The position numbers and the translations under genes are program-made. The notes under the pieces were generated by a model. It worked only from the letters and a program-made list of their open reading frames with translations. It had not been told where the DNA came from and did no database searches. Shown one piece after another: positions 9,365-19,195 of a stretch of 64,000 nt of DNA (positions are counted from its first letter, which is position 1; each line of letters begins with the position of its first letter). The DNA is from JAGLOK01 sp963676355 (lineage in GTDB: Bacteria; Bacillota; Clostridia; Christensenellales; UMGS416), in contig OY781093.1 of NCBI GenBank assembly GCA_963676355.1, positions 1,116,001-1,180,000 of the forward strand, in the 5' to 3' direction.

Positions 9365-10906
9365 TTGTTTAAAGTTCTTGTAATTGATGATGAACCGGCG
9401 GTAAGGCGCGGAATGCCAAACGTAATAGACTGGAATAAGTATGGATACTGCGTATGCGGAACTGCTGAGGATGGCGTTGAAGGGCTGGAAAAAATAAAAA
9501 AACTTAAGCCTGATGTTGTTTTATTGGATATTAATATGCCCCGAATGAATGGCTTGGATTTAGTACAAAAACTTAACAAAGAACATATTAATGTGAAAAT
9601 TGTTTTACTCTCAGGTTTCGCACAGTTTGAATATGCACAAGAGGCAATAAAATACGGAGTAGATGCATATCTGTTGAAGCCAATTGATGAAAATGAGCTG
9701 ATACTTCTCCTTGAAAAATATACATTTTTACATGATAGTGAAAAAAAAGAGGAGCAACAATTTTTGCTTTCTACCGAGAAAACTATTGAAAATATTGTTT
9801 TCGGATATCTGTCTTTTGAAGAAATAAAGAGACTGGATCTGGGCTCCTTGTCTTTCCCCTGGGATAAATATCAGGTTTTCTTAATAAATATAAATGACTT
9901 TACTTTATCTAGATACGATAAGGAGAAAATATACAAAATATTGATTGAATTCTTTCAATGCTATGGTAAAGGGTATCTGTTCTTTGTGCAAAATATTATT
10001 GGCGTTTTATATAGTAAAAATCTTGCTGAAATCAGCACCGGCACAACAGATAAGCTTTGGGAGGATATCAATGCAGCAGTACATAAAATCTCGGCAATTG
10101 CAGTAGGGAAGGTCGTAAAAAATATTGGAAGTATACATAATTCGTATTTGCAGGCGCTTGATCTACTCAATAAAAGATTTGTTCTTGGCAGTAATGGAAT
10201 AATGTATTATGATCTCGTGGAAAAAAATCAATGCACAAATGAAAAAATCAACATACATGAGATAATTGACAATTTGATTTCTGCGATCACTGTAAAAAAT
10301 CAAGAGAAGATGCTGGATATTTTGTCAGACGCAACGCAGACTATAATCAAACTGTGCCCGGGTGAGGATACTATCAAGTCCAATTATAATTACATTTATA
10401 ATAGGATTGCAGGTCATTTCCAAAATAAAAATATATCGATTTATGAATCAATGAAAAATGATAAGGATGTATTTAGTGAGATAAACAGTAAAGGTTCACT
10501 TGAAGAGTTGAATGAATATGTGAGCAATAAACTATTATATATTTTAAATGAAATAAGTGAAAAAAAGCCGGATAATATAATCGATCTTCTTATTGATTAT
10601 ATTACAAAGAACTATGAAAAACCTCTAAAACTTAATACTCTTGCAAAGAAGTTTAACTACAGCAGCACGTATCTGGGAAAGTTAATAAAAAACCATACTG
10701 GGTGCAGTTTCAATGACTATCTGCTCAAAATCAGAATCGATAAGTCAAAACAGATGCTCAAAGAGGAGTATAAGGTATATGAGATAGCAGATGCGATAGG
10801 GTTTTGTAATATAGATTATTTTTACATTAATTTTAAAAAGATTGTAGGGATATCTCCCACGCAATACAGAAGCAGCATGAAAAATGAAAGGAATGGCACT
10901 GTCTGA
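9365..10906 (+). CDS. yesN: Response regulator with AraC-type DNA-binding domain, YesN family
   Basis: Partner of the YesM kinase. An N-terminal receiver domain has the phosphoacceptor Asp in VVLLDINMP, a long middle region follows, and a C-terminal AraC-type double helix-turn-helix covers roughly the last 100 residues (NTLAKKFNYSSTYLGKLI, then IADAIGFCNIDYF). I place the start at TTG 9365, giving 513 residues: AGGAGG at 9351-9356 is eight bases before it, whereas the alternative GTG at 9356 overlaps that site. It probably activates the neighbouring ABC and binding-protein genes. Confidence 0.92.
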   Translation: MFKVLVIDDEPAVRRGMPNVIDWNKYGYCVCGTAEDGVEGLEKIKKLKPDVVLLDINMPRMNGLDLVQKLNKEHINVKIVLLSGFAQFEYAQEAIKYGVDAYLLKPIDENELILLLEKYTFLHDSEKKEEQQFLLSTEKTIENIVFGYLSFEEIKRLDLGSLSFPWDKYQVFLININDFTLSRYDKEKIYKILIEFFQCYGKGYLFFVQNIIGVLYSKNLAEISTGTTDKLWEDINAAVHKISAIAVGKVVKNIGSIHNSYLQALDLLNKRFVLGSNGIMYYDLVEKNQCTNEKINIHEIIDNLISAITVKNQEKMLDILSDATQTIIKLCPGEDTIKSNYNYIYNRIAGHFQNKNISIYESMKNDKDVFSEINSKGSLEELNEYVSNKLLYILNEISEKKPDNIIDLLIDYITKNYEKPLKLNTLAKKFNYSSTYLGKLIKNHTGCSFNDYLLKIRIDKSKQMLKEEYKVYEIADAIGFCNIDYFYINFKKIVGISPTQYRSSMKNERNGTV

Positions 10907-10948
10907 TATGCAGGTCAAAGCCTTTGAATTCTATATGGAGGTGTCTTT

Positions 10949-12613
10949 GTGAGAAAATTACTTCAAGTAGGCGTATTGTTAATATTATGTGTCTTTCTGA
11001 TACCGGGATGTATTACGAAAGCTATGGATGAAGGAAAAACGAATCTTGGAAATTCCATTGAACCTATTACATTGGTGTTTTATAATTCAGATCCCCAAGA
11101 AGGTTATGACAATTTTGAAGATCCTATTGCGAAAGCTATTACAAAAGAAACAGGAGTTACGCTGGATTTGGTTTCTCCGGGGGGAGAAAATAAGCAAAAA
11201 ATTTCTATCATGATTGCCTCTGGAGATTATCCTGATCTCTTTTATGCAAGAGAAGACCAGAGCATGCTAATAAACGAAAGAGCTCTCATTGACTTGACTT
11301 CTCTTATTGATAAAAACGGAGAGAATTTAAAAAAGCTTTATGGTCCATATATTAATAGGCTCAGATACTCACTTGAGGATAAGTCTATATATCAGGTTGG
11401 AAGCTACGGAGTAAATGATCAATATATTGAGCCGATAAGCGGCTTTCAGCTGCAGCATGCAGTAGTTAAAGAACTAGGTTATCCTGAACTTCGTACACTT
11501 GAGGATTATGAAAATGCAATCAGGCTTTATAAGGAAAAACATCCAACAATTGATGGACAGCCTACTATTGGAATGAGTGTCTGTGCAGATGGATGGAGAA
11601 TCAGGATATCTGTTACTAACCCTGCATCTTTTGCAACCGGACAAAATGGAGACGATGGAGAATGGTATATCGACCAGAATACAAATAAAGCTGTCTTCCA
11701 TTTATCCAGACCGGAGGAAAAAGAATATTTCAGGTGGTTGAACCACATGTACAATTCCGGGCTCTTGGACCCTGAAAGTTTCGTTCAGAAATATGAGCAA
11801 TATTCAGCGAAAATCGCTTCGGGCCGTGTTCTGGGGCTATCAGATGCAAATTGGGAATTTTCGTTACCTCAATCCATACTTAAAAGTGAAGGGAAATATG
11901 ACAGGATGTATGGTACTTATCCGATAACATTAAGCGAAAAGTACATAAACAAAGCCTACATGACGGGAGGGTATGATGGAGGTTGGGGAATCGGTATTAC
12001 GATAAGCTGCAAGAATCCGCAAAGAGCAATTGAATTTTTGGATTGGATGGCTAGCGATGAGGGTCAGATTCTTTGCAACTGGGGCATCGAGGGAGTTAAC
12101 TATCAAGTAGTAGATGGCAAAAGAACTATTGCTGACGAGGAATGGGGGAAATGGCAGAAGCTGGATTATATGAAGGCAACGGGCGTGCGCCTTTATACTT
12201 ATCCATTCCCGCAATACGGTAGAATGGTGAAAGACTCTACTGGACAATATTATAACCCGGAAACACCGGAAAGAATAGTGGGACAATATACCGAAATTGA
12301 GAAGGAAGTCTTGGCTGAATATGGCGTTACTATGTGGCGAGATCTTTATGAGCATGATTTTGAAGATAAAAAGTATGGATTTGCCTACTTGATTAACCTG
12401 CCCGGAAACTCTGAGGTAGAGGCGCTGTTTCAGACCATGGAAGAAATAAGCTGGAGACGCATTACTGAAGCAGTGATGTCGGCTCCAGGCAGTTTTGACT
12501 CCATCTGGGACAGCTATCAGCAGGAAATGATTGATGCAGGACTTCACAAAATGGAGGATGAGTTTAACAAATTATTAGCTGACCGAATTCAGCTATGGAG
12601 TGAGGAGAAATAG
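10949..12613 (+). CDS. Extracellular solute-binding lipoprotein (paralogue)
   Basis: 554-residue lipoprotein with lipobox LIPGC (lipidated C21), GTG start and a TGGAGGTG ribosome binding site. It is plainly a duplicate of the protein at 5169-6899, sharing blocks such as YPDL, GFQLQ, VVKELGYPE, DDGEWY, EKEYFRWLNHM and QILxxWGIEG. It follows the response regulator by 42 bases and has no permeases of its own. It may deliver a related sugar to the upstream permeases, or act as the ligand-binding partner of the sensor kinase; the sequence does not decide. Confidence 0.88.
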   Translation: MRKLLQVGVLLILCVFLIPGCITKAMDEGKTNLGNSIEPITLVFYNSDPQEGYDNFEDPIAKAITKETGVTLDLVSPGGENKQKISIMIASGDYPDLFYAREDQSMLINERALIDLTSLIDKNGENLKKLYGPYINRLRYSLEDKSIYQVGSYGVNDQYIEPISGFQLQHAVVKELGYPELRTLEDYENAIRLYKEKHPTIDGQPTIGMSVCADGWRIRISVTNPASFATGQNGDDGEWYIDQNTNKAVFHLSRPEEKEYFRWLNHMYNSGLLDPESFVQKYEQYSAKIASGRVLGLSDANWEFSLPQSILKSEGKYDRMYGTYPITLSEKYINKAYMTGGYDGGWGIGITISCKNPQRAIEFLDWMASDEGQILCNWGIEGVNYQVVDGKRTIADEEWGKWQKLDYMKATGVRLYTYPFPQYGRMVKDSTGQYYNPETPERIVGQYTEIEKEVLAEYGVTMWRDLYEHDFEDKKYGFAYLINLPGNSEVEALFQTMEEISWRRITEAVMSAPGSFDSIWDSYQQEMIDAGLHKMEDEFNKLLADRIQLWSEEK

Positions 12614-13098
12614 GACTAATATTATAAAACTCATATCAGCTACATATATAGGATGACTGTAAATCTTAATACGCGAGAAATCTTATAAAATGCAATCAAT
12701 GATATACTCATGTGCTTGAATTTTACTCAAATAAGGCAACTTTTGAGTCAGTGAGGGATATGTTAGGTTTTACTTTTACACGAAGATATTGTTATCATAG
12801 ATAATGACGCTGTTAACATATAGTCAATTAGACTCTTTTCATTTTCTAGCTCAATATTATTTTGCCGGAGATATAAAAGCCCCTCACTTATTTAAGAAAA
12901 TCAAGGCGTGGGGATAGCCGTAGAAACAGGTTTGTTTTTGTCATGATATATGTATTCAGACTAAATCGATTGTTTAATTTCCGAATTTTGTTTGTAAAGA
13001 AAAAAGGCAACAGCATTTTGAAGCTACTGCTTTTCAAAGTTTATAGGGAGAACAAGTAAAAACCACGTTTTTACATTTCAAAACAGATCAAATCAAAA
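12614..13098. other. Intergenic region before the LacI gene
   Basis: Nearly 500 AT-rich bases between the end of the first locus and the LacI promoter. An imperfect GC-rich inverted segment lies near 12888-12922 but it has no T tract. I see no gene or RNA. Confidence 0.35.
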
Positions 13099-13140
13099 TT
13101 TTCGAAAAAAGTTGCAATAAAAATGCGGTTTATTTATAAT
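13099..13140 (+). promoter_or_regulatory. lacI-type promoter with TTTTCGAAAA operator candidate
   Basis: TTGCAA (about 13112-13117), a 17-base spacer and a perfect TATAAT (about 13135-13140) form a good sigma-A promoter for the LacI gene. A 10-base perfect palindrome TTTTCGAAAA (about 13099-13108) sits directly upstream of the -35 box. Related TTCGAA sites recur before the next promoter. Coordinates may be off by one. Confidence 0.6.
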
Positions 13141-13180
13141 GTAATAGTATTTATTAATAATGGATAATGGAGATTTTTTG

Positions 13181-14179
13181 ATGGTTACTTTAAAGGATAT
13201 TTCGAAAGTCGCAGGTGTAAATGTTTCTACAGTGTCGAAAGCATTAAGAAAAAGCGATGATATAAATAAGGAAACGATTGCCAAAATAGAAGATATAGCA
13301 AAAGAGATGGGATACAGGCAAAAAGGAAAAGAAAAAGTAGCCGAAAAGCATATTGGGGTCATTTGTCCTGAAATAAAAAGCAATTACTATGCCCATTTAA
13401 TAAGCGGAATAGAAAGGGAAGCAAAAGATAAAGGCTATTCGATACTTATTGGATTTACCAATTTCAATGAGGAAGTCGAAAGACATTATCTGAATCATTT
13501 TATAAAATCAAAGACTTCAGGCATAATATTAATTACCGAAAATCAGGTGCTTGATAAAGTACTTTCCAGCTATAAGAAGGATATTAGCCTTCCCGTCGTG
13601 GTGATATCTTCTAATGCGGAAACGGCTGAATATGACTGTATCAGTATAGATGATAGCAGGGGAGTGCAGCTTGCAATAGAGCATTTAATTTCCAGCGGAC
13701 ATAAGAAAATAGGCTATATTGGAGATTATCTAAGCAGCGTTAGGCTAAATGCATTTAAGAAAGCCATGTCAGAAAACGGATTAGTGATAAACGCAAAATG
13801 GATTAAGGAGAACAGCGACAGGTTTGAAGAATGCGGATATAACCAAATGCAAGAAATTATAAACGAAGGATCTCTTCCGACTGCTGTATTTGGTGCGTAT
13901 GATGATATTGCCATAGGTGTTATGAAGTGCCTTGTCGACAACAATATCAAAATACCTGAGGACATCTCTGTCGTGGGTATCGATGACATAAGGGTGTCTG
14001 GATTTGTAGCACCCAGTCTTACAACGATATCTGTCCCTGTACATGAGATGGCTGAAATCACTTTGGATATACTTAACAAGAAAATAGAAAACGAAGACTA
14101 TAAAGTGGTTCAAAGCATAAAGCTGGCTCCGAACTTGGTGATAAGAAATTCGACAAAAGAAGAAAAAAAGCCACTTTAG
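13181..14179 (+). CDS. LacI-family transcriptional regulator
   Basis: Sugar-responsive repressor, 332 residues. The N-terminal helix-turn-helix TLKDISKVAGVNVSTVSKAL fits the LacI family and is followed by a periplasmic-binding-protein-like effector domain. I use the ATG at 13181: it has TGGAGA at proper spacing and places the HTH at the very N-terminus, whereas the ATG at 13160 adds seven extra residues. It lies directly upstream of the kinase-hydrolase-isomerase-ABC operon and probably controls it and itself. Confidence 0.93.
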   Translation: MVTLKDISKVAGVNVSTVSKALRKSDDINKETIAKIEDIAKEMGYRQKGKEKVAEKHIGVICPEIKSNYYAHLISGIEREAKDKGYSILIGFTNFNEEVERHYLNHFIKSKTSGIILITENQVLDKVLSSYKKDISLPVVVISSNAETAEYDCISIDDSRGVQLAIEHLISSGHKKIGYIGDYLSSVRLNAFKKAMSENGLVINAKWIKENSDRFEECGYNQMQEIINEGSLPTAVFGAYDDIAIGVMKCLVDNNIKIPEDISVVGIDDIRVSGFVAPSLTTISVPVHEMAEITLDILNKKIENEDYKVVQSIKLAPNLVIRNSTKEEKKPL

Positions 14180-14186
14180 ACAAAAG

Positions 14187-14250
14187 TTTCGAAAACATAA
14201 AGAAAAATTCGAAAATTTAAATTGACATATAATTACCCATATGATAGTAT
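14187..14250 (+). promoter_or_regulatory. Operon promoter with two TTCGAA operator candidates
   Basis: TTGACA at 14222-14227, exactly 17 bases, and TAGTAT at 14245-14250 form a near-consensus sigma-A promoter for the kinase operon. Two TTCGAA-centred sites lie just upstream, TTTCGAAA at 14187-14194 and TTCGAA at 14208-14213, matching the palindrome at the LacI gene's own promoter. These are candidate LacI binding sites. Confidence 0.6.
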
Positions 14251-14297
14251 TGCATTATTCTAGTGAAGAATTTTATGTTTTAATAGAGGTATGAATA

Positions 14298-15788
14298 ATG
14301 CAGTATTTACTGGGGATTGATGCGGGAACAACTTCATTTAAAGCAATGCTGATTAATGAAAACGGCGAATTTGCAGCATTTTCGAAAAAAACATATAAAC
14401 TTATTACTTCCAACGATACTTTCGTCGAATTTGAGGCAGAAGAATATTGGGGGCTTCTAAAGAACGTAATTTCTCAGCTGATTGCAGAGTCGGACGTAAA
14501 TCCGGCAGATATAAAGGCTTTAAGCATAGCGTGCCAAGGTGAGACACTTATTCATTTGGACAAGAATGGCAATCCGCTGAGGAATGCAATCGTATGGCTG
14601 GACAACAGGGCAGAAGAAAATGCAAATGTAATAAAAAAAGAGTTCGGTAAAAAAACGATATATGAAAGAACGGGTCAAACGGACATTTCGGCTACGTGGC
14701 CTTCTTCAAAAATACTTTGGGTAAAGCGGCATCAGAAGAGTATTCATGACAAAACCGCAAAATTTATGCTGTTAGAGGATTACCTGCTGTATAAAATGAC
14801 TGGTAAATTCATATCGGAAAAAACGCTTATGTCATCGACACTTTATTTGGACATAAAAAGCGGCGGGATTTGGAAGGATATGCTGGATTTCATGGGCATA
14901 TCGGAGCAAAGGCTCCCTGAGATAAAAGGATGCGCTGAAAGTATAGGGGAGCTAACTGAGAAGGCGGCCAAAGAACTGGGGCTGGACAAACAAACGCTGG
15001 TCATCACAGGCGCGCTTGATCAGGTCGCCAGCATGATAGGTTCGGGCAGCATGGGAAAAAGCACGGTATGCGAGACTACAGGCACTTGCTTAAGCGTATG
15101 CCTGAACACGGATAAAATTCCTGAGTACAAAGCCACTGGAAACATGCCATGTCATATAAGCCCAATACCCGGGCAATATTTTTTGATTTTGTGGTCACAG
15201 GCCGCAGGGATGGTTATGGAATGGTTCAAAAATAACTTTGTTGGCAACGTCTCTTATGAACTAATAAACGAAGGTGTGAAAAATATAGCCGCGGGTTCAG
15301 ATGGGTTGTTGATGCTTCCGCATTTAAGCGGTGTGGCATATCCGGATTTTGATCCGAATCCAAAAGGCGTTTTCTATGGGATAAGACCTTATCATACAAA
15401 GGATCATTTTTTAAGAGCTATAATGGAATCCATAGCCTATATGCTGAAGGAACATGTCGATACCGCAGAAAAAGCGGGCGTAAATATTGATGAAATACGG
15501 TCTTTGGGCGGAGCCGCAAGAAGCGGCATATGGAATCAAATAAAATCCGATACACTAAACAAAAAAATAATAACAATGGACAACTCCGAAACCACGTGCT
15601 TTGGCGCATGTATTTTGGCCGGCAAAGGGATTGGGCTTTTTGATGATATTGATTATGCCGGACGTAAGTTTGCGGAGCCGGCGAAAATTTATCTGCCTGA
15701 TGTGAGTGTAAAACAAACTTATGAAAGAGCGTTCAGTGCATATAAAAAACTTAACGCAAGTCTCGAAAGTTTATACTCTGAATACTAA
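14298..15788 (+). CDS. FGGY-family carbohydrate kinase, xylulokinase-like
   Basis: Cytoplasmic sugar kinase of 496 residues. The N-terminal phosphate-binding motif GIDAGTTSFKAMLI, the mid-protein VWLDNRA block and the C-terminal GGAARSGIWNQIKSD block identify the FGGY family and look most like XylB-type ketose kinases. It is the first gene after the TTGACA promoter, with AGAGG before the ATG. The isomerase-like gene two positions downstream suggests it phosphorylates the ketose that enzyme makes. The actual sugar (a pentulose or deoxyketose) cannot be told from sequence. Confidence 0.9.
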   Translation: MQYLLGIDAGTTSFKAMLINENGEFAAFSKKTYKLITSNDTFVEFEAEEYWGLLKNVISQLIAESDVNPADIKALSIACQGETLIHLDKNGNPLRNAIVWLDNRAEENANVIKKEFGKKTIYERTGQTDISATWPSSKILWVKRHQKSIHDKTAKFMLLEDYLLYKMTGKFISEKTLMSSTLYLDIKSGGIWKDMLDFMGISEQRLPEIKGCAESIGELTEKAAKELGLDKQTLVITGALDQVASMIGSGSMGKSTVCETTGTCLSVCLNTDKIPEYKATGNMPCHISPIPGQYFLILWSQAAGMVMEWFKNNFVGNVSYELINEGVKNIAAGSDGLLMLPHLSGVAYPDFDPNPKGVFYGIRPYHTKDHFLRAIMESIAYMLKEHVDTAEKAGVNIDEIRSLGGAARSGIWNQIKSDTLNKKIITMDNSETTCFGACILAGKGIGLFDDIDYAGRKFAEPAKIYLPDVSVKQTYERAFSAYKKLNASLESLYSEY

Positions 15789-15812
15789 GTCAAAGAATAT
15801 TAGGGGATTAAA

Positions 15813-17804
15813 ATGGAAAACAAAAAATTTATACCTTACCAATTTTACTGGGACGATGCGCCTATTGATCTTTCTTTTTTGTATGAAAATGAAAGACCTG
15901 CTGGAAAACATGGCTTTTTGAAAGCTGATGGGGAGAATCTGGTATTTGAAGATGGGAAAATTGCTCGCTTTTGGGGCACAAATGTAAACAGTGCCGCAAA
16001 CTTTCCGGAGCTTGAACAGAGTGAAAAAATCGCTCGTCGCTTATCGAAAATCGGAATCAATGTGGTTCGTTTTCATCAGCTTGATTCAGAGTGGTCTACC
16101 CCGAATATATTCCAATTTACAAAAGGTAAAAGGCTGGAAAACACTCTGGAATTAGATTCGGAAAGCATGGTACGTCTGGACTATTTCATGTCATGTCTTA
16201 AAAAGAACGGCATATATATGTATCTGGATATGATGACATACAGGAGGTTTTTGAGCGGCGACGGGGTAGAAAATGCACATTTACTTGCCGATTCCGCAAA
16301 GCCCTATAGCATTTTTGACAGGAAGCTTATAGACCTTCAAAAGAAATTTTGCTATGAGATATGGAATCATGTGAATCCATATACAGGGCTCGCGTATAAA
16401 GATGATCCCGCCATAATTCTTACTGAGATAACAAATGAATGTGACCTGTTTTTCGCTCAGAGGCCGATAACGGTGGAACCTTACAGATCGAACCTTGAGG
16501 ATATGTACAGGGCGTGGGCTTTAGGAAAAGAGATGGATTTGCCGGATGGAAAGATAGATTTTACCGTTCAGGACAAAACAATGCTCGACTTCTTGTGTGA
16601 AGTTCAGGAAAGCTATTTTGTAGAGATGAAAGATTATCTTCAGGAAATAGGAGTGAAAATCCCAATCACGGGGACAAATTGGTCAATAAACGCCGCAAAT
16701 CGGAAAGCGCACAGAAAAATGGATTTCCAGGACGGGCACAGATATTGGTATCAGTGGCGCTGGGGGGATGAATGCAAAAAGTTTGACAACAGCTCTATGT
16801 TAAAGGATAAATCGACCCTGTTGCCCGATCTGACATTTTCACGTGAGCTGGGCAAGCCGTTTTTTGTTTCGGAATGGGACAGCCCGTGGCCTAACGAATG
16901 GAGAGCTGAAAGTTCATTGTTCCTGGCGGCTATTGGCGCACTCAATGGATGGTCGGGCTACGCTATACATACTTATAGATATTCAAACGACGAAAGTATC
17001 GATGTGGTGGGCAAGGAGATATGTTCTTCTTCCATCGGAAATGTTCCGTACAGGGAAGGAGTTTTTGCAACTTTCAACGACCCTGCAAAATTTGGACTTT
17101 TTTATCATGCGGCACTGATGTTTATTCGCGGAGACATTAGGGAGGCCAAAAAGAGCGTGAGTATCGGGGCATATGATATGGCGCTAAAGCATGAAAACAT
17201 CGCACCTCTTATGAACGGAATCACAGAAGTGCATAAAGTAGGCATGAAGTTCTGCAAGGAGAACGGCAGTGGAGATGAAAATATTGACTATAATGATGGC
17301 TGGCAAGCCAGTGATACCGGTGAAGTGCTGTCGGATACGGGTGAAATATACCGAAACCACGAAAAAGGCATTGGCTGGGTGAATACAGAAAAATCCAAGG
17401 CGGTATATGGGTTTTGGGGTGAAGAGGATACGGCTGAGCTTGGCTGTGTTTCAATAAACATGAAGTCAGATTTTGCAACGATTGCACTGAGTTCACTTAC
17501 AGATAGTCCGATAGAGGACTCGGATAATATATTTATTACTGCGGTGGGAAGGTCGGAAAACACCGATATGAAGTTCAACGGCAGACGCGATGAAATGCTG
17601 GATGTGGGCAGGGCACCTATACTCATAGAGGCGATAAGGGCACAAATCAAAATAAAGGACTCTGTAAAAGGGATGAGGGTCATTGCCATAGACGCGCAAG
17701 GATTCGTGGTGGGCGAAGTGCCGTCTAAATATGAGGATGGCAGCTTGGAGTTTGAGATAGGCGATAAGTTCCCTTCTATGTATTATCTTATTCAATTGAT
17801 ATAG
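15813..17804 (+). CDS. GH5-like (clan GH-A) glycoside hydrolase
   Basis: 663-residue putative intracellular glycosidase without a signal peptide. The N-terminal part (RFWGTNVNSAANFPE, GINVVRFHQLD) is the start of a TIM barrel resembling GH5/GH42-type enzymes. ITNECD supplies a likely acid/base E209 and VSEWDSPW a likely nucleophile E354, the spacing and strands expected for a clan-A retaining enzyme. The C-terminal 200 residues form a beta-rich accessory region. It lies between the kinase (24 bases) and the isomerase-like gene in one operon. I cannot assign a substrate; such proteins are often annotated only as cellulase-family glycosylhydrolases. Confidence 0.78.
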   Translation: MENKKFIPYQFYWDDAPIDLSFLYENERPAGKHGFLKADGENLVFEDGKIARFWGTNVNSAANFPELEQSEKIARRLSKIGINVVRFHQLDSEWSTPNIFQFTKGKRLENTLELDSESMVRLDYFMSCLKKNGIYMYLDMMTYRRFLSGDGVENAHLLADSAKPYSIFDRKLIDLQKKFCYEIWNHVNPYTGLAYKDDPAIILTEITNECDLFFAQRPITVEPYRSNLEDMYRAWALGKEMDLPDGKIDFTVQDKTMLDFLCEVQESYFVEMKDYLQEIGVKIPITGTNWSINAANRKAHRKMDFQDGHRYWYQWRWGDECKKFDNSSMLKDKSTLLPDLTFSRELGKPFFVSEWDSPWPNEWRAESSLFLAAIGALNGWSGYAIHTYRYSNDESIDVVGKEICSSSIGNVPYREGVFATFNDPAKFGLFYHAALMFIRGDIREAKKSVSIGAYDMALKHENIAPLMNGITEVHKVGMKFCKENGSGDENIDYNDGWQASDTGEVLSDTGEIYRNHEKGIGWVNTEKSKAVYGFWGEEDTAELGCVSINMKSDFATIALSSLTDSPIEDSDNIFITAVGRSENTDMKFNGRRDEMLDVGRAPILIEAIRAQIKIKDSVKGMRVIAIDAQGFVVGEVPSKYEDGSLEFEIGDKFPSMYYLIQLI

Positions 17805-17833
17805 AAGAAAAACAATAAAGAAGGAGACAAAAA

Positions 17834-19192
17834 TTGTTGAAAGCAGGATTTGTAGGATTTGGGGAGATTAACACACCACGGGAAGTAATAGAAGAAAAAT
17901 GCATTCTGTCTGCCGAGATAATAAAAGGGCTGGGGATAGATTTAATAAATGCAGGAACGGTAAGCGACGACATTGAAGGCGTACAGGCGGCAGAAGCAGA
18001 GAAAAAGCTTAAGAACGAAGACTTTGATTTTCTTATTGTGTGCATAGCAGGATGGATTCCATCACATACGGTTTTGGAAGTGATTAACGATTTAAAGCAA
18101 ACCCCTATACTGCTATGGGGATTGGCAGGGACATATTCGGATGGAAGGCTTTTGACCACTGCAGCACAAGCAGGGACTTCGGCTTTACTTAGGCCTTTGA
18201 GGGATATGGGATATAAAGTCGAGTTCATATATGACTCTCCTAAATGCAAGACTAAGACTGAAAAAATATTATCATTTGCTAAAGCTGCTTATGCGGTAAA
18301 AAAACTTCGAAAAAGCAAAATAGGAATGATGGGCTACAGAGACATGAGGCTGTATGGCACAATGTATGACGGAATTTCTCTAAAGAAGAAAATCGGCACC
18401 GAAATAGAGTTCTTCGAAATGCTTGAAGTAGTTAAGAAGATGGAGTCCATTGGCAGAGCCGATATAGACGGACTAGTTAATGAAATAAAAAGCAAATGGG
18501 ACTTTTCAAAGGAACCAGACGAAAAAGTGATGAGAAAAGGCGTTGCCATCTACCTTGCTATAAAAGAAATAATAGAAAACAAAGGTTATGACGGGATATC
18601 TCTGATTGACGTGGATGGTATGAAAAAGCTGCTCAATTTTCCTCCGGCGATGGTGTTTATGCTTATTTCAAACGAATTAGGTATGTGCACTGTTCCTGAG
18701 AACGATGCTTTGGGCGCAGTTACACAGCTCATAAATAAATACGCGACTGGGCAAATAGCGGCATATATGGAGTTTTATGAATTTATGGATGATCGTGTGC
18801 TGATGGGTGTGCCCGATTTTATTCCGGGGGAAATAACAAAAGGTAAAATACGTGTATTGCCGACAGGTTTTGGTGAGTTTGAGGAAGGACTGCTGAACAT
18901 ATCTGAAGCCAAAACAGGACAGGTGACGCTCTCCAGACTTTCTTGCAAAGAAGGTCAATACGAGATGCATGTCATAAAAGGTATGGCTGTAGAGCCAGGC
19001 TGCTGGGAGGAAGTAGGCTGGAAACCGCCGGCACCGCAGCTGCCCAGCCTCGAAATCGTTTTGGACATACCGGTTGAGGATTTTGCCGATGAGGTGATGT
19101 CACAGCATTACATAATTACTTATGGTGACAATTCGGATGTTTTAAAAAATATATGCAAACTGCTTGATATAGCAATTGTCAAAGAGAGGTAA
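17834..19192 (+). CDS. L-fucose/L-arabinose isomerase-like protein
   Basis: 452-residue cytoplasmic protein with the overall pattern of the L-fucose isomerase family (N-terminal alpha/beta domain with GFVGFG, FLIVCIAGWIPSH and LLWGLAGTYSDG; C-terminal part with LPTGFGEFEEG). It is probably an Mn-dependent aldose-ketose isomerase feeding the FGGY kinase, though I could not pin down the metal ligands. AAGGAGA precedes a TTG start at 17834 (TTG 17837 is equally possible). It is three bases upstream of the permease gene, so the catabolic and uptake genes share a transcript. Confidence 0.82.
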   Translation: MLKAGFVGFGEINTPREVIEEKCILSAEIIKGLGIDLINAGTVSDDIEGVQAAEAEKKLKNEDFDFLIVCIAGWIPSHTVLEVINDLKQTPILLWGLAGTYSDGRLLTTAAQAGTSALLRPLRDMGYKVEFIYDSPKCKTKTEKILSFAKAAYAVKKLRKSKIGMMGYRDMRLYGTMYDGISLKKKIGTEIEFFEMLEVVKKMESIGRADIDGLVNEIKSKWDFSKEPDEKVMRKGVAIYLAIKEIIENKGYDGISLIDVDGMKKLLNFPPAMVFMLISNELGMCTVPENDALGAVTQLINKYATGQIAAYMEFYEFMDDRVLMGVPDFIPGEITKGKIRVLPTGFGEFEEGLLNISEAKTGQVTLSRLSCKEGQYEMHVIKGMAVEPGCWEEVGWKPPAPQLPSLEIVLDIPVEDFADEVMSQHYIITYGDNSDVLKNICKLLDIAIVKER

Positions 19193-19195
19193 GTT

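Noticed and set aside
12888..12922. GC-rich imperfect inverted segment, possible riboswitch or terminator
   Set aside because: Pairing is imperfect, there is no T tract, and no riboswitch core motif is visible.
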